Part shown: positions 45,643 to 54,244 of the stretch, one piece after another
Position numbering within the stretch: the stretch's first letter is position 1
Layout: every line of letters starts with the position of its first letter
Source of the DNA: Croceibacterium_A sp044506565
GTDB lineage: Bacteria > Pseudomonadota > Alphaproteobacteria > Sphingomonadales > Sphingomonadaceae
Length of the DNA stretch: 55,679 nucleotides
Direction of reading: 5' to 3'
Assembly (NCBI GenBank): GCA_044506565.1
Contig: JBIQKN010000012.1
Span: 1 to 55,679 of the forward strand
Program-made: the position numbers and the translations under genes
Notes under the pieces: generated by a model
What the model was told of the DNA's origin: nothing
The model's database searches: none
What the model saw: only the letters and a program-made list of their open reading frames with translations

Positions 45643-46518
45643 TCACCGGCTGCACCTGGGCGTCGTGCAGGCCGTCACCTCGTGGATGTAGCGGTTCATG
45701 CCGCCCTCGATGCGGAACGTCTGGCTGGCCGGAGTACCCGGGTGATAGGGCCCCAGCCCGGCGTCGATCCACGAGAACTTGTGGAAGATGCTGACCGCGC
45801 CGACGGTCTCGTCGATGACGTAGCGGCGGCTGCCGGTCTGGATCGGCTGCGGGAAGGCGCCCATCGTGCAGGTCTGGCCCTGCGGGTCCCTGCTGCCGGT
45901 GTAGATCCGGCCCTCGAGCCTGGCGCACGGCGTGCCGTGCGGCACCGGCAGGTCCGGGTCGCCCCAGTTGTTGATGTAGGCGTCGGCCGCCGCCTTCAGC
46001 ACGCCTCGCCGGTCGCGCTGGTCCTCGGGAATCTCGCCCCAGTCCTCGACCCGCGTCTGGGCGAGGTGCGCGTCCGCGCCGAACACCCAGTCATCCTCGT
46101 CGGTCACGACCGACTCCATCACGCTCACCGTGCCGTCGTCGGTCGCCTCCATGCGGGTGTGGATCACATAGGGGTGCGGGTTGGCGGCCGCCGTAAGCTC
46201 GGTGAAGGTGGCGCACTGCGTGGTGTCGTGGAAACTGCGGGTGAAGTCGACCTCTAGCGCCTGCGCCAGGATGCCCTCGGCGATGTCGACGGGCAGGTCG
46301 TTCTCCCCGTAGTAGGCACCGGCCGCGAGCGGCACGAGGGCCGGCCGGCCGGTCGATTGCGCTTCGACGTAAGTCTCGGCGAGCTTCTGCAGCATCTCGC
46401 GGCTGCATTCGGCGCGGGCCTGCGAGGCGAAGGCGAGGCCGGCGAGCGCCACCGAACACCCGATCGCGGCCCTGAGCGGCATCGACGGGCGGCTCCCGCC
46501 ATTTCCTGCGTGTCTCAT
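45643..46518 (-). CDS. Secreted DUF8021-like protein
   Basis: The product (291 residues from ATG 46518; ATG 46482 is an alternative) has a signal peptide (SVALAGLAFASQARA). The mature part shows a pattern that I connect with the fungal-type DUF8021: PHPYVIHTRMEAT, DEDDWVFGADAH, VPHGTPCARLEGRIYTGS and SRRYVIDETVGAVSIFHKF, then IEGGMNRYIHEVT. Conserved Cys residues suggest disulfides. The function is unknown. It lies between the MoaF-like and the G8 gene, all on the same strand. Confidence 0.6.
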   Translation of the reverse strand: MRHAGNGGSRPSMPLRAAIGCSVALAGLAFASQARAECSREMLQKLAETYVEAQSTGRPALVPLAAGAYYGENDLPVDIAEGILAQALEVDFTRSFHDTTQCATFTELTAAANPHPYVIHTRMEATDDGTVSVMESVVTDEDDWVFGADAHLAQTRVEDWGEIPEDQRDRRGVLKAAADAYINNWGDPDLPVPHGTPCARLEGRIYTGSRDPQGQTCTMGAFPQPIQTGSRRYVIDETVGAVSIFHKFSWIDAGLGPYHPGTPASQTFRIEGGMNRYIHEVTACTTPRCSR

Positions 46519-46580
46519 CGAAGCCCGTCCTCCCGGTCCGTCAGCTTGTCGTCTCTCCGCCCGCGGTGGGGACCGGCGCT

Positions 46581-49208
46581 TCAATCGCGCCGGGTTCCCC
46601 CCACGTCGAGGGCAGCGGTCTCGACCTGCGCCTGCCGGGTCACATCGAGGCTCGCCTGCGCCCGCAAGGTGCCGACCTGCACGACGACAGGGCCGTCTTC
46701 CGCCGGGTCCTCGACCACGAGCTTGGCCCACAGCGTGTCGCCGTCCTTGAAGTAGGCGGTGGCGCTCGCCGACCGGAGTTCGTCGAGGCTGGCGACGCGC
46801 CGGCCGCCGGCCGGTTCGGCGAATCCCGGCAGCTCGAAGATCACCCAAGACCCCTGGTCCATCTCGCGCAGATGCAGCGACAGGTCCTTCCGCGAGGTCG
46901 AGACGCGGATCTCGGCACCGCTGGGGATGGTGGTTTCGCCGTTGTATTCGTAGCGCTTGCCGTTGCGTTGGAGGACGATCGGGTCGGTGGCAGGGCCCGA
47001 GGCGAACTCCGGGAATTGGCGCGTGTCGCCGATGCTGAACCGGCCCATGTCGGCGACGCAGACTGCCGCGTTCCAGCTCGCCTTGATCTCGCAGGTATCC
47101 TCGGCCGAGGCGATCCCGTTGTCGATCACGATATAGGCGCCGGGAGTCCCGCCGACCGATCCGTCGACGTCGTGGATCGTCGCGCTCCGGTATGCCGCGC
47201 GGCCGGCGAAGTCGGACGACCAGCGCCGCTGTACTTGCGGGAAGTGGACCGGCTGCGCGTTGACGAACTTCGCCCCTTCGACCCGGTTCTCGGTGCTCAT
47301 GCCGAAGCTGGTGAACAGCAGGTACGACATCGCACCCGCCCCCCGGAGCGCGTTGGGCTCGTAGTTCACGAACGTCGTGTTCACGACGTCGTGGCGGTAG
47401 TCATAGAATTCATAGCCCCGGATCGGGAAATCCGGTGTGACGTGCGGCAAGGTGCGGCCGTAGGCGATCTCCTCCGGAGTCCGGGGATTGCCGATATTCT
47501 CGCTCTCGCCGACGAACAGGGAATCCTCGACACGCGAGGAGTAGGGCGCGACGCGCGAGCCGCCTGCCGCATGGGTGAAGCCGATGGCGTTGTCCGCCAG
47601 CTTCAGGTTGGTGAACAGGTGGTACTCGCCGCGGCCCCAGATCGCGCCATTGCGGTTCTTGTAGGCAGTGTAGTCGTCGATCACCGTACGGATCGCGCCG
47701 CTGTCGGGATCGGACGGATCGGCATAGGCAATGTGTCCGGCCCCGCCGACGTTGAACTTGTTGTCGGGCCCGGGGCCACGGTCGAACATCAGCGCATCGA
47801 AATTGGAGTGCGCGACGTTGCCGCTGAACTTGCCCAACGGCATGCGGCGCGGCCAGGTTTTCGCGCTGATCTCGGTGCCGATGAACTGGCCGATCGGATG
47901 CTGCGGCAGCGCGATCCAGAAGCCGATCTGGTCGGACCCGGCGGCGACGTTGCCGATGTAGTCGTTCGACGGATTGGTGATCCAGAAGGTCGAGACCGTG
48001 TTGTCCGACGGGATCAGCACATGGGCGGATTCCTGGCCGCGGCTGCCGCGTGCCTGGTCGGTCAGGTTGGTCGGCTCGCACGGCAGGGTCGGATGACATT
48101 TGGTCTGGATGCCGAGGTTGCGCACGAACCGGTTGCCGGTCTCGATCCCGTCTTCGAGGAAGAAGCAGTGGCCGACGGTGTTGTAGGTGACGTTGTTCGC
48201 CACCTCGAGGTTGTCGGTCCCGTGAACCGTCACGCAGCGGCTGAAGGTGTCGTGGATCGAGGCGTTGCGGATGTACTGGCCGGCGCCGTCGCCGATCAGG
48301 TGCCAGTGGATCGGATAGCGGGCGAGGACCAGGTGCTGGCCCATGCGGCTGAGCTCGACGCCGGAAACGTACATCTTCGACCCGGACATCGCCATGATGT
48401 GGCCGCCGAAGTACGAGCTTTCGGAGTCCTCCGAAGCCTGGATGCGGATGTTGCGCGTCAGCAGGCCGACTTCGCCGCGTTCGTCCACGCCGAAGGTGAT
48501 CTTGCCGAAGTGCATGTATTCGAGCGGCCGGTCGAGCGTCAGCCGGTTGCCGCGGATGGCCGTAATCCGGCGCCGTTCCGCCTGCCTCGGATCGAAGTCG
48601 GTCGAGGCGAGGACGATCTCGTCGCCTGCTCGCCAGCCTTTCGCGTCGAGCACTTCGATCTGGGTGCTCCCCGCTTCGGCGGTGTTGGCAAGCTTGGTCC
48701 AGGTGTGCTCGCGGTCGCCATGAATGTTGAGCGTGCCGGACATCAGCATGATCCCGCGGTCGCCCATGGTGTTGAGATCCTCGCCGGGGACGTTGTCCGT
48801 CAGCGTGATCGTCGCCTGGCGGGTGTGTGGCCGGGATTCGCTGCCGATCTCCAGTTCGCCGCCGGGGACGTAGATCCAGTCGGTCTTGAGTTCGAGGTCG
48901 CGATCGTTCGAGAAGCTGAGCTTCCCTTCGATCGTCAGGCTGCGCAGGACCGGCGGACTGACGTCGAGCACGACGTGCTTGTCCCGGGCGATGGTGACGG
49001 TGTCGCCTTCGCCCGGCACCTTGCCGCCGGGCCACGAGGCCGGATCGGACCATAGCACCTGCTGCATGGCCGGGCGCGGAGCGCTCGCGGCTTCGCTCGG
49101 CGGAACGTGGCTCTGGTGATCCTGGGCAGCGACACCGGCCGGCACGGCGGCCAGGAGCGACCCCGAAAGAAGCAAGGAAACAAGCCGCAGGCGATCTGGC
49201 ATGGCCAT
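46581..49208 (-). CDS. Exported G8-domain, right-handed beta-helix protein (CEMIP-like)
   Basis: The 875-residue product has a signal peptide (VSLLLSGSLLAAVPAGVAAQ), a G8-type domain (residues about 45-170: LWSDPASWPGGKVPGEGDTV, LDVSPPVLRSLTIEGKL) and a long parallel beta-helix. At residue 298 the stretch YPIHWHLIGDG, then SIHDTFSRCVTVHGT and GHCFFLEDGIETGNRF, closely resemble the animal CEMIP family, which degrades hyaluronan. A C-terminal region of about 250 residues is unassigned. The ATG ending at 49208 is preferred because AGGGAGG (49218-49224) is nine bases away. Confidence 0.75.
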   Translation of the reverse strand: MAMPDRLRLVSLLLSGSLLAAVPAGVAAQDHQSHVPPSEAASAPRPAMQQVLWSDPASWPGGKVPGEGDTVTIARDKHVVLDVSPPVLRSLTIEGKLSFSNDRDLELKTDWIYVPGGELEIGSESRPHTRQATITLTDNVPGEDLNTMGDRGIMLMSGTLNIHGDREHTWTKLANTAEAGSTQIEVLDAKGWRAGDEIVLASTDFDPRQAERRRITAIRGNRLTLDRPLEYMHFGKITFGVDERGEVGLLTRNIRIQASEDSESSYFGGHIMAMSGSKMYVSGVELSRMGQHLVLARYPIHWHLIGDGAGQYIRNASIHDTFSRCVTVHGTDNLEVANNVTYNTVGHCFFLEDGIETGNRFVRNLGIQTKCHPTLPCEPTNLTDQARGSRGQESAHVLIPSDNTVSTFWITNPSNDYIGNVAAGSDQIGFWIALPQHPIGQFIGTEISAKTWPRRMPLGKFSGNVAHSNFDALMFDRGPGPDNKFNVGGAGHIAYADPSDPDSGAIRTVIDDYTAYKNRNGAIWGRGEYHLFTNLKLADNAIGFTHAAGGSRVAPYSSRVEDSLFVGESENIGNPRTPEEIAYGRTLPHVTPDFPIRGYEFYDYRHDVVNTTFVNYEPNALRGAGAMSYLLFTSFGMSTENRVEGAKFVNAQPVHFPQVQRRWSSDFAGRAAYRSATIHDVDGSVGGTPGAYIVIDNGIASAEDTCEIKASWNAAVCVADMGRFSIGDTRQFPEFASGPATDPIVLQRNGKRYEYNGETTIPSGAEIRVSTSRKDLSLHLREMDQGSWVIFELPGFAEPAGGRRVASLDELRSASATAYFKDGDTLWAKLVVEDPAEDGPVVVQVGTLRAQASLDVTRQAQVETAALDVGGTRRD

Positions 49209-49217
49209 CAACAACAT

Positions 49218-49224
49218 CCTCCCT
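49218..49224 (-). promoter_or_regulatory. Ribosome-binding site deciding the G8 gene start
   Basis: AGGGAGG on the minus strand directly abuts an ATG at 49217 and is nine bases from the ATG at 49208. Only the second gives workable spacing, so the protein starts MAMPDRL. Confidence 0.6.
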
Positions 49225-49459
49225 GGCGGGATCGAGCGTCCCGAGTTGTCCGTTTGTTGCCGACATTGCCGGGGAAAGGCCGATTCGCCAAGCGTTGCTG
49301 GACGTTTCCTCGCTCCGACATTGCTTTGCGGCGGAACCGGGAGCGGTTGCCGGCGCGCGGGTTCCGGTGCGGCTGGAGGGGAATCGGGGCCCATTTTCGC
49401 GGCTGCATCGCACCGCCACGCTTGCGCCGCGCGCCGCGTTCCGCAAAGGCGCGCGGGCA

Positions 49460-51085
49460 ATGATCGACGAAGCCCTCATCTCCGCCGCCCGCGTGTCCAA
49501 GGCCTGGCCGTTCCAGGAGGCGATGAAGCTTGTCAAACGCTACCCCGACGGCAAGCCGGGCGGTGAGCCCGTGCTGTTCGAGACGGGCTACGGCCCCTCG
49601 GGCCTGCCGCATATCGGCACTTTCCAGGAAGTCCTGCGCACGACGCTCGTGCGCCGGGCCTACGAAATCGTCTCCGGGGGCGCGCCGACGCGGCTGGTCG
49701 CGTTCAGCGACGACATGGACGGGTTGCGCAAGGTGCCCGAGAACCTGCCCAACCAGGAACTGATGCAGGCCAACCTGCACAAGCCGCTGAGCCGCATCCC
49801 CGACCCGTTCAACGCCGGGTTCGAGAGCTTCGCGCACCACAACAACGCGATGCTGCGCGACTTCCTCGACCGGTTTGGGTTCGACTACGAGTTCGTCGCC
49901 GCGAGCGATCGCTACAATTCGGGCGCATTCGACGATGCGCTGCGGCTCGTGCTGCAGAAGTACGACGCGATCATGGAGATCATGCTCCCGACGCTGCGCG
50001 CCGAGCGGCAGGCGACCTATTCACCGGTGCTGCCGATCAGCGACAGGACCGGCAAGGTGCTGCAGGTGCCGATCGAGGTGGTCGACGCCGAGAACGGCAT
50101 CGTCCGTTTCGACGACGAGGGCGAGGTCGTCGAGCAGACGGTGTTCGGCGGCAAGGCCAAGTGCCAGTGGAAGGTCGACTGGGCGATGCGCTGGTACGCG
50201 CTCGGGGTCGACTACGAGATGAGCGGCAAGGACCTGACCGATAGCGTGACCCAGTCGGGGCGCATCGTCCGCGCGCTGGGCGCGCGCATGCCCGAGGTGA
50301 TGATCTACGAGCTGTTCCTCGACGCCAACGGCGAGAAGATCTCCAAGTCCAAGGGCAACGGCTTCACCTTCGAGGAGTGGATGCGCTACGGCACCGAGGA
50401 AAGCCTTGGGTTCTACGTCTACCGCGAACCGAAGAGCGCCAAGCAGCTCCACGCCGGCGTGGTCCCGCGCGCGGTCGACGAATACTGGCAGTTCCGCGCG
50501 AAGATTCCCGAGCAGCCGCTCGAACAGCAGCTCGGCAACCCGGCGTGGCACCTCCTGCGCGCGAACCTCAAGCCAGGGACAGTCCCCGAGGGGAGTGTCC
50601 CTCCGGGTGCCGGCGACAGCCTGCCGGTGAGCTACGGCCTGCTCCTCAACCTCGTCGGCGTGCTCGGCGCCGAGGCGACGCACGAGCAGGTGTGGAGCTA
50701 CCTCGGCAATTACATCCACGACCTCGACGCCGGCCATCACCCGGAACTCGAGGCGCTGATCGACCGCGCGATCGCCTACAACCGCGACTTCGTCGCGCCG
50801 ACGCTGAACAAGCGCGCACCGACCGGGAACGAGGCCGCCGCGCTTCGCGCGCTCGACGAGCTGCTCGCGCGGACGCCGGAAGGGGCTTCGTCCGAGGAGC
50901 TGCAGACCGAGGTTTACGAGATCGGCAAGCGCGGGGAATTCGGCTTCGAGAGCCTGCGCGACTGGTTCAAGGCGCTCTACGAGACGCTGCTCGGATCGTC
51001 GCAGGGGCCACGCATGGGCAGCTTCATCGCGCTCTACGGGGTCGAAAACACCCGCAGGCTGATCGCCGAGGCGCTGGCGCGCTAG
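49460..51085 (+). CDS. lysK: Lysine-tRNA ligase, class I
   Basis: The 541-residue class I LysRS, typical of archaea and alphaproteobacteria, charges tRNA-Lys. It has the HIGH-type motif in SGLPHIGTF, the KMSKS-type motif in EKISKSKGNG (about residue 294) and class I-specific segments FSDDMDGLRKVPEN and WAMRWYALGVDYEMSGKDL. Near residues 372-384 the reading GTVPEGSVPPGAG is a short in-frame stretch coded by a GGGACAGTCCC-type inverted repeat. It is convergent with the third oxygenase; the stops lie 1 bp apart. Confidence 0.95.
   Translation: MIDEALISAARVSKAWPFQEAMKLVKRYPDGKPGGEPVLFETGYGPSGLPHIGTFQEVLRTTLVRRAYEIVSGGAPTRLVAFSDDMDGLRKVPENLPNQELMQANLHKPLSRIPDPFNAGFESFAHHNNAMLRDFLDRFGFDYEFVAASDRYNSGAFDDALRLVLQKYDAIMEIMLPTLRAERQATYSPVLPISDRTGKVLQVPIEVVDAENGIVRFDDEGEVVEQTVFGGKAKCQWKVDWAMRWYALGVDYEMSGKDLTDSVTQSGRIVRALGARMPEVMIYELFLDANGEKISKSKGNGFTFEEWMRYGTEESLGFYVYREPKSAKQLHAGVVPRAVDEYWQFRAKIPEQPLEQQLGNPAWHLLRANLKPGTVPEGSVPPGAGDSLPVSYGLLLNLVGVLGAEATHEQVWSYLGNYIHDLDAGHHPELEALIDRAIAYNRDFVAPTLNKRAPTGNEAAALRALDELLARTPEGASSEELQTEVYEIGKRGEFGFESLRDWFKALYETLLGSSQGPRMGSFIALYGVENTRRLIAEALAR
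50576..50601. repeat. GGGACAGTCCCC inverted repeat inside lysK
   Basis: GGGACAGTCCCC (50576-50587) and GGGGAGTGTCCC (50590-50601) are inverse complements with one mismatch around a 2-base centre. The core is that of the dispersed 34217 and 40416 repeats. It is in frame and encodes GTVPEGSVP in the C-terminal part of LysK. Confidence 0.6.
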
Positions 51086-51086
51086 C

Positions 51087-51770
51087 TCAGTGGCTCGGCC
51101 GCCACGGGCGGCAGCGGTACCACTTGGTCAGGATGTACTTGGCCCCGCGCATCACCGGCGCGCCGGCATGGGTCGTCCACGGGTTGGGAATCCCGTTCTC
51201 GTCGGCATTGTTCCAGATCAGCAGTGTGCCGGGATAGGGCGTGACCTGGATGTCGAGCCGGTGGAACGCCGTCTCGCCGCCTTCCTCGACCGCGTTGAGG
51301 TAGGCCATCGCGGTGATCGCGCGCTGGCCGCCGCAATCCTTTTCCTGCGCCCAGCTCGGCGAACCGGGAGGGAACCAGTCGGTGTGCGGGCGGAATTCCT
51401 GTCCGGGCAGGTAACGCTGGCCCTCGATCCGCTCACCCCAGGACGGCTCGATCCCGAGCAGGTCGTCGAGCCGCTTCTGCAAACCGGCGATGAACGGGTC
51501 GTCCGCGTGCAGGTAGCCCGAGTAGGAGGTCCGGTGTCCCTGCGAGTAGTCCACCTCGTAAGCGGTGCTCGGGCGCGCCGTGGCGTCGATCATCGTCATC
51601 AGGCGGCCACAGTCGACGATGTCGAGAAATCTCGGCACCGCCCACAGCTCGGCCTTGTCGACGGCGATGCGGCGCACCGCCTTGTTGCGCGCGAGCCGTT
51701 GGCGAACGCGTTGTCCGATGCGGCGCAGCTGGTCCCGGTCGGGATGTTCGACTGGGGTCTGCGTTTCCAT
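51087..51770 (-). CDS. 2-oxoglutarate/Fe(II) prolyl 4-hydroxylase-like oxygenase (third of three)
   Basis: The 227-residue protein has the iron-binding HxD at His129/Asp131 (RPHTDWF), the distal His in TTHAGAPV and a final basic residue for 2-oxoglutarate in YILTKWYR. It has the YSGYL and GQRYLPGQEF segments of the P4H fold. No signal peptide is present, so it acts in the cytoplasm on an unknown substrate. It is 4 bp after the second paralogue. Confidence 0.85.
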   Translation of the reverse strand: METQTPVEHPDRDQLRRIGQRVRQRLARNKAVRRIAVDKAELWAVPRFLDIVDCGRLMTMIDATARPSTAYEVDYSQGHRTSYSGYLHADDPFIAGLQKRLDDLLGIEPSWGERIEGQRYLPGQEFRPHTDWFPPGSPSWAQEKDCGGQRAITAMAYLNAVEEGGETAFHRLDIQVTPYPGTLLIWNNADENGIPNPWTTHAGAPVMRGAKYILTKWYRCRPWRPSH

Positions 51771-51774
51771 GGCC

Positions 51775-52455
51775 TCAGTACCACTGCCCGCAACGGTACC
51801 ACTTGGTGACGACGTACTTCGTCCCGCGTGTCACCGGGTTGCCGGCATGGAGGGTGAAAGGGTTGGGGGAGCCGGCTTCGTCGGCATTGTTCCAGACCAA
51901 CAGCAGCCCGGGGCGCGGTTTGACGGCCACGTTGAGCCGCGGGAAGTCGGTTTCGCCACCCGCCTCGACCGCGTTCAGGTAGGCCATCGCGGTTATCGAG
52001 CGCTGGCCGCCGCGGGCTTTCTCGGTCTCCCATGCCGGCGTGCTGGCGCTGTACCAGTCATTGTGCGGCTTGAATTCCTGGCCTTGCGTGTAGCGCTGCC
52101 CCTGCAGCGTTTCGCCCCACGAGGCTTCGAGCCCGAGCAGGTCATCGATCCTCGCCTGGAGCTTGCGGACCAGCGGGTCGAACGGGTCGAGATTGCCCGA
52201 GTACGAGGTGCGGTAGCCGGTCGCGTAGTCGACCTCGTAAGCTTTGCTCGGCTGCGCCACTGCGTCGATCATCGCGATCAGCTGCCCGCACTCCAGCGGG
52301 TCGAAGAAGCCCGGCACGGCCCACAGCTCGGCCTTGGACGTATCGAGCTGGCGGACGGCCGGATTGGCGGCAAGCCGCCGGCGGACCTTGCGGCCGATCC
52401 GCTTGAGCCGGTCGCGGTCGGCGCTGTTGGATTCGAGTTCGCTTATCAATGCCAT
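51775..52455 (-). CDS. 2-oxoglutarate/Fe(II) prolyl 4-hydroxylase-like oxygenase (second of three)
   Basis: The 226-residue paralogue has the same plan: HxD at His131/Asp133 (KPHNDWY), the distal His in TLHAGNPV and YVVTKWYR. The start is the ATG ending at 52455, since the upstream open frame lies inside the first gene. It overlaps the first paralogue by 10 bp. The three proteins are roughly half identical by eye, strongest around the metal site. Confidence 0.85.
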   Translation of the reverse strand: MALISELESNSADRDRLKRIGRKVRRRLAANPAVRQLDTSKAELWAVPGFFDPLECGQLIAMIDAVAQPSKAYEVDYATGYRTSYSGNLDPFDPLVRKLQARIDDLLGLEASWGETLQGQRYTQGQEFKPHNDWYSASTPAWETEKARGGQRSITAMAYLNAVEAGGETDFPRLNVAVKPRPGLLLVWNNADEAGSPNPFTLHAGNPVTRGTKYVVTKWYRCGQWY

Positions 52456-53144
52456 CGTCGTGCGCGGTACCACTTGGTGATGATGTATTTGACCCCGCGA
52501 ACCACGGGCATCCCGGCGTGGAGCGTCCACGGGTTGGGCACGCCCTGTTCGTCGGCGTTGTTCCAGATCAGCAGCGCGCCGGGGCGCGGCTCGATCCTCA
52601 GGCCGAGGCTCGGAAAGTCGGTCGTCCCGCCTTCCTCGACATCGTTGAGGAACGCCATCGCGGTGAACGAGCGCTGCCCGCCGCGGATCTTCTCCTGCTT
52701 CCAGTAGGGGGTGTTGACCGGAAACCAGTCGGTGTGCGCCTGGAACTGCTGGCCGGGCAGGTAGCGCTGGCCCTGGATCGTCTCGCCGTACAGGGGTTCG
52801 ATCCCCAGCAGGTCGTCGATCCGGCGCTGGATCTTGATGATGAACGGGTCGTTGGGGTCGACGTCGCCCGAATACGAGGTCCGGTAGCCGCTCGAATAGT
52901 CGGCGTCGAATGCCCGGCTCGGCCTCGCCACGGCGTCGATCATCCGCATCAGCCGTTCACACTCCTCGGGCGCGAGGAAGTCTCCGACCGCGAAGATCTC
53001 GGCCTTGTCCGTCGGCAGCTTGTAGACGTCGGGCAGTGCGGCCAGCCGCTCGCGGACCTTGCGCCCGATGCGCCGCAGGCGGTCGCCGTCGGGGTTGTCG
53101 GCCGGTGCCGGGGCAGGGACGATGTGCTGCATGCTGGCAAACAT
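52446..53144 (-). CDS. 2-oxoglutarate/Fe(II) prolyl 4-hydroxylase-like oxygenase (first of three)
   Basis: The product (about 232 residues; the ATG ending at 53132 is an alternative start) shares the iron triad: HxD in QAHTDWF, His in TLHAGMPV and YIITKWYR. The N-terminal RIGRKVRERLA helix recurs in all three. It is first in the three-gene run. Upstream, beyond a hairpin, is the RcnB-family gene on the same strand. Confidence 0.85.
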   Translation of the reverse strand: MFASMQHIVPAPAPADNPDGDRLRRIGRKVRERLAALPDVYKLPTDKAEIFAVGDFLAPEECERLMRMIDAVARPSRAFDADYSSGYRTSYSGDVDPNDPFIIKIQRRIDDLLGIEPLYGETIQGQRYLPGQQFQAHTDWFPVNTPYWKQEKIRGGQRSFTAMAFLNDVEEGGTTDFPSLGLRIEPRPGALLIWNNADEQGVPNPWTLHAGMPVVRGVKYIITKWYRARRWH

Positions 53145-53184
53145 TTCAAAGCCCGGCGCGGCTGGCAAGCCTCGCGGGCAGGCA

Positions 53185-53217
53185 GAAGCCCCCGCTCCGC
53201 AAGGGCGCGGGGGCTTC
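53185..53217 (-). terminator. GC-rich hairpin between RcnB gene and the oxygenases
   Basis: GAAGCCCCCGC (53185-53195) pairs with GCGGGGGCTTC (53207-53217). It follows the RcnB-family stop in the minus direction and precedes the first oxygenase. No U-tract is present. Confidence 0.5.
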
Positions 53218-53261
53218 GCCGCTACCGGGCCACTCTTCCCGGCAGAAGCGCGGGGAGGGGG

Positions 53262-54161
53262 CTACCAGAAGAAGTCGTAGATCACGTCGACGACCTGGCC
53301 GGTGTAGATGTCGACCAGCAGGACATCGTCGTAATAGCGTACCCAGCGGTAGGGGCCGTAGACTGCCGGCAGGCGGTACTGCCACGGGTCGTTGATCCAG
53401 TAGTTGCTGCTGTAGAACAGCGAGCCGATGAAGGCGCCGATGCCGAACCGCCGGTACGAGTAATTCCGGTAAGGCGCGTAGTAGGTGCCGATGCGGAACA
53501 CCACGCGGTTGGAATTGCGATAGTGGTGCCAGTCGTAGCGGCGGTCGTGGCGCCAGTTGCGGTCCCACCGGCGATGGTCGCCACGCCAGCGGTCGTTGTC
53601 GCGCCGGTCGTTGCGCCAGCGGTCATTGTCGCGGCTGTCGTTGCGCCAGTTGCGGTTACGATCGTTGTCCCGCCGGTCGTTGCGCAAGTTCCGGTCGTTG
53701 CTGGTCCGGTTGCCCTGCCACGACCGGTTGCTGTCGCCCCCGCGCCGGACGTTGCGTGCGTCGTTGCCGCGGCGGTCGTTCTGCGCGACGTAGGTGCCGT
53801 TGCGGTCGCGGTTGGCATAAGTGCGGTTGCGCTCGACCGGCTGCGCCTGAGGGGCGGTAGCCACGGGGCGAGCCTGCGGAGTCGGCCGGCGATCGGCCTG
53901 CGAGACCTGTCGCGTCTGCGGCGTACGCTGGCGGTTGGACGCGGCCGGCTGCGCGCGCCGCTCGGCGCCTCGCTGGCTGCGCGCTTCCTGGCCACTGCGC
54001 TGGCGGCCCGAGTCGGCCCTTGAGCCGCTATCCCGCTGCTGCGCCGAACGCTCCCCGCGCGAGCGGCCCTGGGCGGATGCGTCCACGGGTACGACCGTCG
54101 CCACGAACGCCGCCGCGATCGCGGCCCACCCGGCATTCTTCAAGTACTTTCCTACCGACAT
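53262..54161 (-). CDS. Exported RcnB-family protein with an Asn/Arg/Asp repeat region
   Basis: The 299-residue product has a signal peptide (WAAIAAAFVATVVPVDASA). A basic, Gln-rich stretch (to about residue 110) leads to a low-complexity repeat of NDRRDNDRWR type (residues about 135-200). The C-terminal 90 residues are RcnB-like: aromatic YYAPYRNYSYRRFG, then YGPYRWVRYYDDVLLVDIYTGQV. RcnB proteins are periplasmic and linked with metal homeostasis or envelope stress. A cluster of CTGAAC/GTTCAG half-sites lies before it. Confidence 0.78.
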   Translation of the reverse strand: MSVGKYLKNAGWAAIAAAFVATVVPVDASAQGRSRGERSAQQRDSGSRADSGRQRSGQEARSQRGAERRAQPAASNRQRTPQTRQVSQADRRPTPQARPVATAPQAQPVERNRTYANRDRNGTYVAQNDRRGNDARNVRRGGDSNRSWQGNRTSNDRNLRNDRRDNDRNRNWRNDSRDNDRWRNDRRDNDRWRGDHRRWDRNWRHDRRYDWHHYRNSNRVVFRIGTYYAPYRNYSYRRFGIGAFIGSLFYSSNYWINDPWQYRLPAVYGPYRWVRYYDDVLLVDIYTGQVVDVIYDFFW

Positions 54162-54244
54162 TGCGGTATCTCCTTACCCATGCCGCCGAGTGGGAGACGG
54201 CCAGATGACTGGTAGCGGATTAAACGTGCGGGGCTGTCGGTTAA

